Source: Microvirga terrae (GTDB lineage Bacteria; Pseudomonadota; Alphaproteobacteria; Rhizobiales; Beijerinckiaceae). Taken from it: a DNA stretch of 64,000 bases. The position numbers and the translations under genes were made by a program. Positions 19,875 through 29,226 of the stretch are shown here, one piece after another. The stretch is from NCBI RefSeq assembly GCF_013307435.2, contig NZ_CP102845.1, forward strand, positions 1,860,001 to 1,924,000, in the 5' to 3' direction. Under the pieces are notes generated by a model. The model was given only the letters and a program-made list of their open reading frames with translations. It was not told where the DNA came from and ran no database searches. Position 1 is the first letter of the stretch. Each line of letters starts with the position of its first letter.

Positions 19875-22247
19875 ATGAACGACGGCGCTCTCGAGGGGAT
19901 GCCTCCCCGGCCGTCCGGGGGCCGCGAAGCGCCGGCCCTGCAAACTCCCGAACGATCCCATTGGCCCTCGATCGAGGGCGAAATGGGGGAGCGCATCCGG
20001 GCCTACGACTGGGGCGCCACGCCGCTCGGTCCCATCCAGGCTTGGCCGCAGAGCCTCCGGACCATGGTCGATCTCATGCTGGCCTCGCGGCAGCCGGCCT
20101 TTATCGGCTGGGGGGCGGAATGCACGTCGCTCTATAACGATGGCTACGTGCCGATCCTCGGCACCAAGCACCCGGCGGCACTGGGAAAGCCCTATCGGAC
20201 GGTTTGGCCGGAAATCTGGGACGAGTACCGTCCCGTCATCGCGGCGACCATTGCCGGCGAGGCGCAGCATTTCATCGATCGTCCGGTCGCCCTTGCGGGC
20301 CGGGCCGACCAGCCCGTGAGCTGGTTCACCTTCTCCTGGACGCCGATCCGGGACGAGACGGGGGGCGTTGCCGGCTTCTACTGCGCGGCCACCGAGACGA
20401 CCGGCAAGGGGCTTGCCGAAGACGCCCTCCATGCGAGCCGGGAGCTGGCGCTCCACGAGACGGGGACGCGCTATCGCGCCCTCTTCGAAGCCCTGGATCA
20501 GGGCTTCTGCATCATCGAACCCGTGTTCGACGAGCACGGCCGACCGGTCGATTACGTCTTCATCGAGGTCAATCCCGTGTTCGAGGCCCAGACCGGCCTG
20601 CACGACGTGGCGGGCAGGAGCATGCGTTCGCTGAGTCCCGCCCATGAGGAATACTGGTACGACATCTACGGCAGGGTCGCGCTGAACGGAGAGCCGGCGC
20701 GCTTCGAGCACGAGGCGGCCGCCCAGGGGCGGTGGTACGATGTCTTCGCCTACCGGATCGACGATCCGGAGCGCCGTCTGATCGCCGTTCTCTTCGATGA
20801 CATCACCGAACGAAAGATGGCCGAGGATGCCCGCCGCGAAAGCGAGGAGCGGCTCAGGCAGGTCCAAGAGGCCGCCAGGATCGGCAGCTTCGAATTCGAC
20901 CGGAGAACCAACAAGGCGATCGCGTCGCCGGAATATCTGGAACTCTATGGCCTGCACGAGGACCTCTCGGGCTTCTTCTCGTACGAGGACTGGATCGCCC
21001 TGGTGCATCCCGAAGATCGGTCGCGGATCGAGGCGGAAACGCGGGCGGCCGTCGCCGATCACGCGCGCCGACAGCTCGACTATGAGTTCCGGATCTTCCG
21101 GGCCGATACCGGCGAGATGCGCTGGATCACCGCGCGGACCAAGCTCATCCGGGATATCAACGGGCGCTTCGTTCGTTCGCTCGGCGCCCAGTGGGACGTG
21201 ACGGCCGAGAAGGACGCGGAGGCCGCCCTGCGCGAGAGCGAGGACCGCTATCGCACGTTCATCGCACACAGCTCGGAGGGCATCTGGCTCCTGGAATTCG
21301 ATCCTCCCCTCGACACATCGCTGCCGGTGGAGGAGCAGATCGATCTCGCCTACCGCCACGGGCGCTTCGTCGAGTGCAACGACGCCATGGCGGACATGTA
21401 CGGGCTCGCGCGGGCCGAGGACATGATCGGCCGGTCGCTCGAGTTTTCGCTGCCGTCGTCCGATCCCCAGGCGCGGGCTTTCCTCGCCGAGGTCATCCGT
21501 TCCGGATACAGCATGACCGGGGTCGAATCCGTCGAACGCGACGCCGCCGGAAACCACAAGTACTTCGACAACAGCATGACCGGGATCATCGAGAACGGCG
21601 AGCTGCGGCGGCTCTGGGGGATCCAGCGCGACATCAGCGACCGCAGGCGCGCGGAGGAGCAGCGCACCCTTCTCATCCACGAGCTGAACCACCGGGTGAA
21701 GAACACCCTGGCGACCGTTCAGTCGATCGCGTCGCAGACCCTGCGCAACGCCCCGAGCATGCGCGACGCCAAGGACGCCCTGGAAGGGCGTTTGATCGCC
21801 CTGGCCCGCGCCCACGACGTGCTGACGCGGGAAAGCTGGGAAGGCGCCGAACTTCGGGAGATCGTCGCCCAGGCGGTGGCCCCCTATGCGAGCCAGGGAG
21901 AGGATCGCCTTCATCTGAGCGGCCCGGAGGTCCGGCTGTCGCCGCGCATGGCGCTGGCGCTCGCCATGGCGCTTCAGGAGCTTGCCACCAACGCCGTAAA
22001 GTACGGCGCACTGGCCAATGCCACGGGAGAGGTCCGGGTGACCTGGGACGTCGAGCAGGCGTCGCCTTCAGCTCGCCTTCACCTGCGCTGGGAGGAGACC
22101 GGAGGGCCGCCGGTCCAGCCCCAGGGCCGCCGCGGCTTCGGTTCCCGGCTGATCGAACGCAGCCTGTCGCAGGAGCTCAACGGCGTGGCCCGTATCGCGT
22201 TTCGTCCGACGGGCATCGTCTGCTCGGTCGATGCGCCGCTGACGTGA
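19875..22247 (+). CDS. PAS-domain HWE-family sensor histidine kinase
   Basis: Taken from the ATG at 19875 the protein has 790 residues. A GAF/PAS-like input module (IRAYDWGATPLGPIQAWPQSL) is followed by three PAS/PAC units, each ending in a DITERK, DVTAEKD or DISDRRR linker. The C-terminus is an HWE kinase: ELNHRVKNTLATVQSIASQTL with the phospho-His near 606, the N box ELATNAVKYGAL and the WEE motif. It has no membrane span, so it is a cytoplasmic sensor. HWE kinases often feed PhyR in the alphaproteobacterial stress response. A start at 19983 is also plausible. Confidence 0.92.
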   Translation: MNDGALEGMPPRPSGGREAPALQTPERSHWPSIEGEMGERIRAYDWGATPLGPIQAWPQSLRTMVDLMLASRQPAFIGWGAECTSLYNDGYVPILGTKHPAALGKPYRTVWPEIWDEYRPVIAATIAGEAQHFIDRPVALAGRADQPVSWFTFSWTPIRDETGGVAGFYCAATETTGKGLAEDALHASRELALHETGTRYRALFEALDQGFCIIEPVFDEHGRPVDYVFIEVNPVFEAQTGLHDVAGRSMRSLSPAHEEYWYDIYGRVALNGEPARFEHEAAAQGRWYDVFAYRIDDPERRLIAVLFDDITERKMAEDARRESEERLRQVQEAARIGSFEFDRRTNKAIASPEYLELYGLHEDLSGFFSYEDWIALVHPEDRSRIEAETRAAVADHARRQLDYEFRIFRADTGEMRWITARTKLIRDINGRFVRSLGAQWDVTAEKDAEAALRESEDRYRTFIAHSSEGIWLLEFDPPLDTSLPVEEQIDLAYRHGRFVECNDAMADMYGLARAEDMIGRSLEFSLPSSDPQARAFLAEVIRSGYSMTGVESVERDAAGNHKYFDNSMTGIIENGELRRLWGIQRDISDRRRAEEQRTLLIHELNHRVKNTLATVQSIASQTLRNAPSMRDAKDALEGRLIALARAHDVLTRESWEGAELREIVAQAVAPYASQGEDRLHLSGPEVRLSPRMALALAMALQELATNAVKYGALANATGEVRVTWDVEQASPSARLHLRWEETGGPPVQPQGRRGFGSRLIERSLSQELNGVARIAFRPTGIVCSVDAPLT

Positions 22248-22332
22248 GGCGCAAGGCTCCCGATCCGGATCGGGCCGGAACCTTCTCGCCGGCGCTGCCC
22301 TTGAAGGACAGGTCGTTCTTCAAGGAAACCCC

Positions 22333-22401
22333 ATGTTCAAGCTGATTCGAAACCTCCTCATCCTCCGACAGGCCTGGAAGATGGTGAAGCGCCGCCGGTG
22401 A
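22333..22401 (+). CDS. Possible 22-residue basic small protein
   Basis: A short frame starting MFKLIRNLLILRQAWKMV and ending in four basic residues follows an AAGGAAA ribosome binding site. It is amphipathic and strongly basic. It lies between the kinase and the convergent formyltransferase gene. I recall similar tiny basic proteins annotated in related genomes but cannot confirm this. It could be chance. Confidence 0.4.
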   Translation: MFKLIRNLLILRQAWKMVKRRR

Positions 22402-22431
22402 CGGCGGCGCCGCATCTCGGGGAGGGAAGCG

Positions 22432-23280
22432 CTATTTTCCCCTGGCGGGACCCGGCGCATAGGGGCTCCAGCCCGTCACCTGGATGAAGCCGTCCCGAGC
22501 GGCCACGACCATGTGCCTGCGGTGCTTGTGGACCAGGGTGCCGGGCCGGTAGCGGTGCGGCTCCTCCCAGCCGGCCGCTTCCCACACATAGACGTAGCGC
22601 GCGTCGATCTGGGCGAAGGTCTCGATGGACCCGAAGGCCCGGATCGTGCGCAGCACGTCCTGGATGCCTCCCGTCCAGTCGACGGTCCGCTGGGCCTGCG
22701 TGATCCGGGGCCAGTAGGATCCGGGGCCCTGGGGCCTTGCTTCGGCGCAGAGCCTGGGAAGGTCGTCGGCCAGCTCCAGGGAGATCTCCTTGGCGGCGAT
22801 CTGGCACTTGGCGAGCAGCGAATCGTGCGTTTCCGTCGGGCTCAGAGGGAACCGCCTCCGGGCCACGATGGCGCCCGTATCGAAGGCGGGTTCCAGCACA
22901 TGGGCGGTCACGCCCCATTCGGGCAGGTCGTCCAGGATGGCCTGAAACAGCGGGTAGGGCCCGCGTCCGATGGGCAAAGGCGACGGATGGAAATTGACCG
23001 CGTAGGGAAGGTGGCGCTCCCAGCCGTTGATCAGCCAGGGATAGCCCGCCACCACCAGGGCCTCGCACCCCAGGGTTCTCAACCCGGCGAGATCGGCCGG
23101 GAGGATCCGCGACATCTGGATCGGCAGCCGCAAGGCACGGGCGCGGGCGACCGTCACGTCGTTGAAATCGTAAATCCCGTCGCAGGGACGGCTGAAGAGT
23201 TTGACCGGCTCCCAGCCCCTGGCGAGCAGCGTCTCGAAAACGTCTCCGAGAAAATCGATTCCCGCGAAGGCAAAGCGCAT
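22432..23280 (-). CDS. Formyltransferase family protein (methionyl-tRNA formyltransferase-like)
   Basis: The 282-residue protein starts MRFAFAGIDFLGDVFETLL. It has the folate-dependent formyltransferase active site NFHPSPLPIGRGPYP (Asn96, His98) and the catalytic Asp in EPAFDTGAIV (Asp134), followed by a C-terminal domain of the Fmt/ArnA type. It is not the housekeeping fmt in sequence detail. It more likely formylates a small amine or sugar, or belongs to a peptide or polysaccharide pathway. No obvious pathway partner adjoins. Confidence 0.85.
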   Translation of the reverse strand: MRFAFAGIDFLGDVFETLLARGWEPVKLFSRPCDGIYDFNDVTVARARALRLPIQMSRILPADLAGLRTLGCEALVVAGYPWLINGWERHLPYAVNFHPSPLPIGRGPYPLFQAILDDLPEWGVTAHVLEPAFDTGAIVARRRFPLSPTETHDSLLAKCQIAAKEISLELADDLPRLCAEARPQGPGSYWPRITQAQRTVDWTGGIQDVLRTIRAFGSIETFAQIDARYVYVWEAAGWEEPHRYRPGTLVHKHRRHMVVAARDGFIQVTGWSPYAPGPARGK

Positions 23281-23476
23281 TCCCGGTGATCTCCTCGTCT
23301 CGTGGTTCCGTTCAGGCAATCAACGCAAGATCGCGTGGATGTGCAAGCCCGTCCCCTTGCAGGAACTTCGGCATGCACTCAAGATTTAGCCTTGAGCATA
23401 GGGCAGGGAACCGCCTGTGCCACCGGGGCGGACACCTGTCGGAACGGCTCGCTTGAGCTTGAGAGAAGGAGTTCGC

Positions 23477-23746
23477 ATGGTATCGAAGGACTTCATCCGC
23501 CAGATGGACGGCTACGGGCTGACGACCGCCAAGATCCTTTACCGGATGCCCGATCACCCATCCTTCCTGCAGACCTATATCTGGCAGGAATACGATCTGG
23601 CTCCGCGTTTTCCCGTCCTGATCGACTTCCTGGACTTCTGGAAGCGCGAGCTTGCCGGTCCTCTGCACTCCGTCACGATCACCCATGCGCAGCTCATCAA
23701 GCCGGCCGAGTTCCGGGCCGTCCAGGGAGAAATCAACATTCACTGA
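23477..23746 (+). CDS. usg: Usg family protein
   Basis: The 89-residue protein begins MVSKDFIRQMDGYGLTTAKI and contains MPDHPSFLQTYIWQEYDLAPRFP, the conserved core of alphaproteobacterial Usg proteins. These are named for a gene of unknown function near trp genes. The start at 23477 follows GAGAAGGAG. No trp gene is nearby here. Confidence 0.9.
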   Translation: MVSKDFIRQMDGYGLTTAKILYRMPDHPSFLQTYIWQEYDLAPRFPVLIDFLDFWKRELAGPLHSVTITHAQLIKPAEFRAVQGEINIH

Positions 23747-23829
23747 GGGCCAGAGGCCCAGAGCCTTGGCCCCGGACCTTAACTCGGGTAGAGAGGCGCC
23801 CTGAGCATCCCCGAACCTGCCAGGGCTCC

Positions 23830-24426
23830 TTGTTTTCCAACGCGCGCACCTCTCAAATCCTCCTCGCCCTTGCCTCCCAGCCCGGCGAACGCCTGACCGT
23901 GCGCGAGATCATGGCCGTGCTCCAGGACAGGGCCTTCGCCCTGCTCATCGTCCTGCTCGGCCTGCCGAACTGCCTTCCCATGCCGCCGCCCATCCCGCTG
24001 GTCTGCGGCCTGCTCCTGACGCTGGTCGCCATCCAGATCGTGTTCGGCCGCGACGCGCCCTGGCTGCCGCGCCAGCTCATGAACAGATCCGTCGCCCGAA
24101 CCGACGTGGAGCGCGCCGTCGGGCGCGCCATTCCGGTCTTCCGTCGGCTGGAGCGCATCTCGCGGCCCCGGATGACCTTCCTCGACACGCCCTTGGTGAT
24201 GCGTCTGATGGGCGCAGTCATCCTGATCATGGCCCTCGGGCTTCTCTTCGCGCCGCCCTTCGTGGGGCAGATCCCCTTGGGCTTGGCCGTGTGTCTGGTC
24301 GGATTGGGCCTGGTGGAGCGCGACGGTCTCGTGATCCTGGGAGGCCTGGTGATCGGCTCCATCGGCCTGACCTTGAGCCTGGGCTTCGTCTACGCGATCT
24401 TCGCCGGGATCGAGACGCTGATCTAG
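23830..24426 (+). CDS. exoD: Exopolysaccharide synthesis protein ExoD family
   Basis: The 198-residue protein has the ExoD-type pattern: a soluble start (ILLALASQPGERLTVREIMAVLQDRAF), then hydrophobic helices (ALLIVLLGLPNCLPMPPPIPLV and further ones near 110-190). ExoD was named for effects on exopolysaccharide and alkali tolerance in rhizobia; its biochemistry is unknown. No ATG fits the conserved N-terminus, so I use the TTG at 23830 behind an AGGG-containing site. The exact start is uncertain. Confidence 0.8.
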   Translation: MFSNARTSQILLALASQPGERLTVREIMAVLQDRAFALLIVLLGLPNCLPMPPPIPLVCGLLLTLVAIQIVFGRDAPWLPRQLMNRSVARTDVERAVGRAIPVFRRLERISRPRMTFLDTPLVMRLMGAVILIMALGLLFAPPFVGQIPLGLAVCLVGLGLVERDGLVILGGLVIGSIGLTLSLGFVYAIFAGIETLI

Positions 24427-24472
24427 AGGGGCCGGCGGCCATTCCCGCAGGAGGCCGCCGGCGGCTTCGCGC

Positions 24473-24940
24473 TTAGTCGTTGTCGTCGAACTCGGGCGCG
24501 GACTTGAGCTGATCGACCGGAATGGTCACCACGATCCGCATGTCGTCATCCCGCGACGCGGAGGCGCCGCCGGCTTGTCCCGATCCCTGAACCGACCCGG
24601 TCGTCGCCGCATCGGCGGCGTTCATCTGAACGGCGCTGAGGGGCAGGGCCACCGTGCGGTCGCCGATCCCTTCATCCACTTCCACCACGATCGCCACGAC
24701 GCGGCCGCTGCGATCGAGCACCAGGTCCTCCACGTCGCCGATGTCCTTGTTGTCGGCCCCGACCACGTCCTCGTCCATGATCTTCGAGGCCAGCATCTGG
24801 CCCGGCTCGAGCCGCGTGATGAAGCCCGGCCCCGCCGAGCCGCCCGGCTGAGAGGCAGGCGCCGGCGAGGTCTGGGCCATGGCGGCCGAGGCGAGGAGGA
24901 TGGAGCCGAGAAGGCTGGTCGTCAGCAGAGTTCTTTTCAT
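24473..24940 (-). CDS. Secreted PRC-barrel domain protein
   Basis: The 155-residue protein has a signal peptide (MKRTLLTTSLLGSILLASAAMAQ), then a PRC-barrel around residues 45-110 (MLASKIMDEDVVGADNKDIGDVEDL, followed by VVAIVVEVDEGIG and VALPLSAV). A Ser/Gly/Ala-rich linker leads to an acidic C-terminal end. PRC barrels are small binding modules; secreted versions are common in this order and often stress-related. An imperfect EcfG-like promoter (AGAAC-N17-CGTT, 24978-25003) lies upstream. Confidence 0.88.
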   Translation of the reverse strand: MKRTLLTTSLLGSILLASAAMAQTSPAPASQPGGSAGPGFITRLEPGQMLASKIMDEDVVGADNKDIGDVEDLVLDRSGRVVAIVVEVDEGIGDRTVALPLSAVQMNAADAATTGSVQGSGQAGGASASRDDDMRIVVTIPVDQLKSAPEFDDND

Positions 24941-25013
24941 TGGTTCGAGTCTCCATTGGCGTTTTCGACAGGAGCGTAACGCCAACGGGAGCGAGTCGGT
25001 TCTGAAGCCAAGC

Positions 25014-25700
25014 TCAGATCAGGCGCAGGCCTTTCAGGCTGGCATGGCCCTCGCGGCCGACGATGATGTGGTCGTGGACGGTGATCCCCAGCGGCTTGGC
25101 GATGTCGATGATCTCACGGGTCATCTTGATGTCCGCCGACGAGGGGGTCGGATCGCCGGACGGGTGGTTGTGCACGAGGACCAGGGCGGATGCCGAGAGT
25201 TCGAGGGCGCGCTTGATGACCTCGCGCGGATAGACCGGAGCATGATCGACCGTGCCCGATTGCTGAATCTCGTCGGCGATGAGCGCGTTGCGCTTGTCGA
25301 GGAACAGGAGCCTGAACTGCTCCTTGTCCATGAACGCCATGGCGGCCCGGCAGTAGTCGATCACCGAGGTCCAGGAGGACAGGATGGGACGCTTGGCCAC
25401 CTCGCCTTTGGCGAGGCGCCGGGCGGACGCCTCGACGACCTTCAGGTCGGTGACGACGCTCTCGCCGATTCCTTCGACTTCCATGAGCCTGGCCGGGGAG
25501 GCCGCCAGCACCTCGGCGAAGGTGCCGAAGCGCTTCATGAGCTCCTTGGCGATGGGCTTCACGTCCCGGCGCGGGATGGAGCGGAAAAGGACCAGCTCCA
25601 GCAGCTCGTAATCGGGCAGCGCGTCGCCGCCCACATCGAGGAAGCGGGCGCGAAGCCGGTCGCGATGGCCGTGGTAATGGGGGTTGTCGTCGCCGCTCAT
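25014..25700 (-). CDS. radC: RadC family (JAB/MPN domain) DNA-repair-associated protein
   Basis: At 228 residues it has the family's usual length: an N-terminal helix-hairpin-helix region ([12 protein letters not shown]) and the JAMM metal site [14 protein letters not shown] with His177, His179 and Asp190. The name comes from an old repair phenotype later doubted; its biochemical role is unclear. It lies downstream of map on the same strand, an order I recall from other Rhizobiales. Confidence 0.96.
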   Translation of the reverse strand: MSGDDNPHYHGHRDRLRARFLDVGGDALPDYELLELVLFRSIPRRDVKPIAKELMKRFGTFAEVLAASPARLMEVEGIGESVVTDLKVVEASARRLAKGEVAKRPILSSWTSVIDYCRAAMAFMDKEQFRLLFLDKRNALIADEIQQSGTVDHAPVYPREVIKRALELSASALVLVHNHPSGDPTPSSADIKMTREIIDIAKPLGITVHDHIIVGREGHASLKGLRLI

Positions 25701-25794
25701 GCCCTCCCACCGCTTCTGCCTGCCGCGGCTCCGGCAGGGACGTCCGGGGCGGCAATGTTACTATGTAGGCACGAAGCTGGGCGTCGGGCTAGTG

Positions 25795-26616
25795 TCAACC
25801 CGCCGTGTAGGGCGGCTTGTCCAGGCCCTTCGGCGAGAAGGTGAAGACCTCGACGCCGGTCTCGGTCACGCCGACCGTGTGCTCGAACTGGGCCGACAGG
25901 GAGCGGTCGCGGGTCACCGCCGTCCAGCCGTCCGCGAGCACCTTCACCTGCGGGCGGCCCAGGTTGATCATGGGCTCGATGGTGAAGAGCATCCCGGGCT
26001 TCAGCTCCACGTTATAGGCCGGCTCTACGTAATGGAGGATCGTCGGCGAGTCGTGGAAAACCCGGCCGAGGCCGTGGCCGCAGAAATCCCGCACCACGGA
26101 GCAGCGCTCCGCCTCGGCATAGGACTGGATGGCGGCCCCGATATCGTTGGTGGTCGCGCCCGGCCTGACCGCCGCGATGCCGCGCATCAGGCACTCATAG
26201 GTGATCTCGCACAGACGCTGGGCCCGGCGCGGCACTTCGCCCACGTAGTACATGCGGCTCGAATCGCCGTGCCATCCGTCGAGGATCAGGGTCACGTCGA
26301 TGTTCATGATGTCCCCGTCGCGCAGGGGCTTGTCGTTGGGAATGCCGTGGCAGACCACGTGATTGATGGAGGTGCAGATCGTCTTCGTGTAGCCGCGATA
26401 GTTCAGGCAGGCCGGGTAGGCGCCATGGTCGCGGATGAAGTCGAAGGCGAGCTTGTCCAGGAATTCCGTCGTGACGCCGGGCTTCACGTGATCGGTCAGC
26501 ATGTCGAGGCACTCGGCCGTCATCCGGCAGACCCGCCGCATGGCCTCGAAGGCCTCCGGCCCATGGAGCGGGATCTCGGCGGCGCGCTTGCGCTCGACAA
26601 TGTCGGTCTCGGTCAT
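25795..26616 (-). CDS. map: Methionine aminopeptidase, type I
   Basis: The 273-residue enzyme removes the initiator methionine. The pita-bread fold ligands are visible: NIDVTLILDGWHGDSSRM (two metal-site Asp), FCGHGLGRVFHDSP (His), FTIEPMI (Glu) and QFEHTVGVTETG (Glu). The start MTETDIVER at 26616 was preferred over an in-frame Met about 100 bases upstream because it matches the family N-terminus. Confidence 0.97.
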   Translation of the reverse strand: MTETDIVERKRAAEIPLHGPEAFEAMRRVCRMTAECLDMLTDHVKPGVTTEFLDKLAFDFIRDHGAYPACLNYRGYTKTICTSINHVVCHGIPNDKPLRDGDIMNIDVTLILDGWHGDSSRMYYVGEVPRRAQRLCEITYECLMRGIAAVRPGATTNDIGAAIQSYAEAERCSVVRDFCGHGLGRVFHDSPTILHYVEPAYNVELKPGMLFTIEPMINLGRPQVKVLADGWTAVTRDRSLSAQFEHTVGVTETGVEVFTFSPKGLDKPPYTAG

Positions 26617-26760
26617 TTTCGGTCCCTGATCTGATGTCGGGAATGTAAGGATCGGCACGCGGGACGCAAGCAAAGACCTTCTGCCCCGCTTGCGATTGGC
26701 GCCCGAGGGTGTCATGAGCAACCCTGTTCATCCCAATCGACGGCCGTGGATTCCCGCTTA

Positions 26761-27588
26761 ATGAACGATTCTCGCCCTTTCGGCGATTTTGCGCCTTCAG
26801 GACTCACCCGGTGGGTGATCGACCGCACGCGCGGGCTGCCCGAGGGATGGGCCGGCCGCCGGCTCGCCCTGATGCTGCGCCGTCTGGCGATGAAGACCCT
26901 GAAAGGCCTGCCGCTCGACCTGGAGACCTTCGGCGTCCGCATGCGGCTCTATCCCTACAAGAACGTCTGCGAGCGGCGCATCCTGTTCACGCCCCAGTAC
27001 TTCGACGCCGATGAGCTCAAGATCCTCGCCTCGCGGATCACGGATGGCTTCACCTTCATCGACATCGGGTCGAATGTCGGCTGGTACGCCCTCTCGGTCG
27101 CCCGGGAAGCGGGCACCGTTCCGACCCGGATTCTGGCCGTGGAGCCGCAGCCCGAGATCTTCGACCGGCTGATCTACAACATCCGCCAGAATCCCTCCGG
27201 CACCATCAAGGCCGTGGACTGCGCCGTGGCCGACAAGACCGGTGAGCTCACCCTGTTCCTCGACCCCCTCAACCGGGGCGAGGCGAGCCTGAAGATCGTG
27301 AACTCGAGCCAGACCGACGCCATCCGCGTTCCGGCCGTGACCATGCTGGAGCTCCTGAAGCGGGAGGGGCTGACCCGGGTGGACGCGATCAAGCTCGACG
27401 TGGAGGGAGCCGAGGACCTGGTGCTCGATCCGTTCTTCCGGGATGCGAACGCTTCCCTCTACCCGACCCTGCTGATCGTCGCCAATGTCCCTGAACGGTG
27501 GCAGATCGATGTGGTCGAGCTCCTGAAGGGCAAGGGCTACCGGCAGATCCTCGAAACCAGGATGAACTTGGCTTTCGAGCGCGGCTGA
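26761..27588 (+). CDS. FkbM family methyltransferase
   Basis: The 275-residue protein has the FkbM SAM-binding core FTFIDIGSNVGWYALSVAREAG, ILAVEPQPEIFDRLIYNIRQN and the later VDAIKLDVEGAEDLVL. FkbM enzymes O-methylate sugars, polyketides or lipids. The N-terminal 75 residues are unlike the catalytic core. The GTG at 26746 is an alternative start. No glycan cluster surrounds it, so the substrate is unknown. Confidence 0.88.
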   Translation: MNDSRPFGDFAPSGLTRWVIDRTRGLPEGWAGRRLALMLRRLAMKTLKGLPLDLETFGVRMRLYPYKNVCERRILFTPQYFDADELKILASRITDGFTFIDIGSNVGWYALSVAREAGTVPTRILAVEPQPEIFDRLIYNIRQNPSGTIKAVDCAVADKTGELTLFLDPLNRGEASLKIVNSSQTDAIRVPAVTMLELLKREGLTRVDAIKLDVEGAEDLVLDPFFRDANASLYPTLLIVANVPERWQIDVVELLKGKGYRQILETRMNLAFERG

Positions 27589-27597
27589 GGCCTCGCT

Positions 27598-28317
27598 CTA
27601 CCGCGGCGTCACAATGGCCACCGGCCGGTCGATGGCCACTTCTTCGGGCGTGATGCGGCAGACATAGGCATAGGATTCCACGCCGGACGCCAGGGCGTGC
27701 CGGAAGGCCCGGTCGTAGGCCGGGTCGATGTCGCGGGCCACGTCGAACCGCTCGGCATCCATCTGGATCACATAGACGAGGGCCGCCCGGGCGCCCGCAG
27801 CCACCATGTCGGCGAGTTCATAGAGGTGCTTGGCGCTGCGGGCCGCGACGCAGTCCGGAAATTCGGCGAAGCCCGCCTCGCGCATGAGGTGGCAGTTCTT
27901 CACCTCGAGGTAGCAGGGCGGTTCCCCGGCCTTCTCGAGCAGGAAGTCGACCCGGCTGTTGCGGCCGTACTTCACCTCCGGCCGGATCCGGTCGTACCCG
28001 CAGAAGGGCGCAAGGCGGCCATCCGCCAGGGCTTCGGCGACCAGGAGGTTCGGCCGGGACGTGTTGATGCCGACGAGCTGGAGGGGACCGCCGCCGGCCG
28101 CCACCTCGACGAATTCCCAATTGTATTTGAGCTTGCGGTTCGGGTTCGTCGCCCGGGACAGGAACACCCGGCTGCCGGGCTCCTTCAGGCCCATCATGGC
28201 GCCCGGATTGGCGCAGTGGGCCGTGACCACCTCGCCCGTATCGAGGGCGATATCCGCCAGAAATCGTTTGTACCGCTCAATGAGCCGGCCCTCGAGCAGG
28301 GTTTCGTGAAAACGCAT
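27598..28317 (-). CDS. sfsA: SfsA family DNA-binding/nuclease-like protein
   Basis: The 239-residue protein begins MRFHETLLEGRLIERYKRFLAD. It shows the SfsA hallmarks CANPGAMMGL, RVDFLLE and YLEVKNCHLM (a PD-(D/E)xK-like site), then FPDCVAARSAKHL. It was named for sugar fermentation stimulation in E. coli and binds DNA or nucleotides; its function is not settled. It converges on the FkbM gene with a 9-bp gap and is divergent from the cinA-like gene. Confidence 0.95.
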   Translation of the reverse strand: MRFHETLLEGRLIERYKRFLADIALDTGEVVTAHCANPGAMMGLKEPGSRVFLSRATNPNRKLKYNWEFVEVAAGGGPLQLVGINTSRPNLLVAEALADGRLAPFCGYDRIRPEVKYGRNSRVDFLLEKAGEPPCYLEVKNCHLMREAGFAEFPDCVAARSAKHLYELADMVAAGARAALVYVIQMDAERFDVARDIDPAYDRAFRHALASGVESYAYVCRITPEEVAIDRPVAIVTPR

Positions 28318-28438
28318 CTGAATCCAACGATTGGCCGAAAAATTTTTCGTAGCAGGGGAGAAGGTCGCGGTTCAACCGAACCGTTGCTTGAGAATTGCCG
28401 TTTCTGAAGCTAAAGCCCCTCAAAAGGGATCGCAGCGC

Positions 28439-29185
28439 ATGGCCGTTTCCGTTACAGCCGCCCTTCTCATCATCGGCGATGAGATCCTCACGGGCCGCAC
28501 CAAGGACAAGAATATCGGCTACATCGCCGAGTACCTGACCGGGATCGGCATCGATCTGCGCGAGGTGCGCGTCGTGCCCGACGTGGAGGCGGAGATCGTG
28601 GCCGCGGTCAACGCCCTGCGGGGCCGCTATACCTATCTCTTCACCACCGGGGGCATCGGCCCCACGCACGACGACATCACGGCCGACTGCATCGCCAAGG
28701 CCTTCGATGTCGGGATCGGGCATGATCCGCGCGCCGTCGCCATGCTCCAGGAACGGTATCAGCCGCACGAGCTGAACGAGGCGCGCCTGCGGATGGCCCG
28801 GATCCCGGAGGGAGCGGACCTGATCGAGAACCCGATCTCCAAGGCTCCCGGCTTCCGCATCGGCAATGTGTTCGTCATGGCGGGCGTGCCGTCCATCATG
28901 CAGGCCATGCTGGACATCATCGCGCCCTCCCTCCAGACCGGCGCCCGCATGATCATCGAGACCATCGAGGCCGAAGGGCTGGCGGAAGGCATCTATGCCG
29001 AGGGCCTCAGCCAGATCGCCTCCTCGAATGCGGGCGTGTCCATTGGCTCCTATCCGTCGTTCTCGGCGAGCGGCTTCCGCAACCAGATCGTCGTGCGCGG
29101 CAAGGACCCCGCGGCGGTTGCCGGGGCCAGCGCGGCCGTTCGCGAGCTCCTCGGTCGCCTCAAGGGTGACCGGGCGCCTCTCTAA
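28439..29185 (+). CDS. Molybdopterin-binding / CinA N-terminal (MoCF) domain protein
   Basis: The 248-residue protein carries the MoCF_biosynth domain: AALLIIGDEILTGRTKDKN (7-25) and FTTGGIGPTHDDITADC, followed by FVMAGVPSIMQAML. It lacks the C-terminal amidohydrolase part of full CinA. Relatives hydrolyse ADP-ribose or FAD-like compounds. The ATG at 28439 follows AAAAGGGAT and fits the family start better than upstream Mets. It leads a three-gene run with gpt and an acyl-activating enzyme. Confidence 0.92.
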   Translation: MAVSVTAALLIIGDEILTGRTKDKNIGYIAEYLTGIGIDLREVRVVPDVEAEIVAAVNALRGRYTYLFTTGGIGPTHDDITADCIAKAFDVGIGHDPRAVAMLQERYQPHELNEARLRMARIPEGADLIENPISKAPGFRIGNVFVMAGVPSIMQAMLDIIAPSLQTGARMIIETIEAEGLAEGIYAEGLSQIASSNAGVSIGSYPSFSASGFRNQIVVRGKDPAAVAGASAAVRELLGRLKGDRAPL

Positions 29186-29226
29186 GGTTTATCGTCTTTC
29201 CCTGAACGCCCACGAAGAGCAAAACG

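Noticed and set aside
24978..25003. EcfG-like site upstream of the PRC-barrel gene
   Set aside because: AGAAC-N17-CGTT has one mismatch; mentioned with the gene but not listed as a feature because the match is not distinctive.
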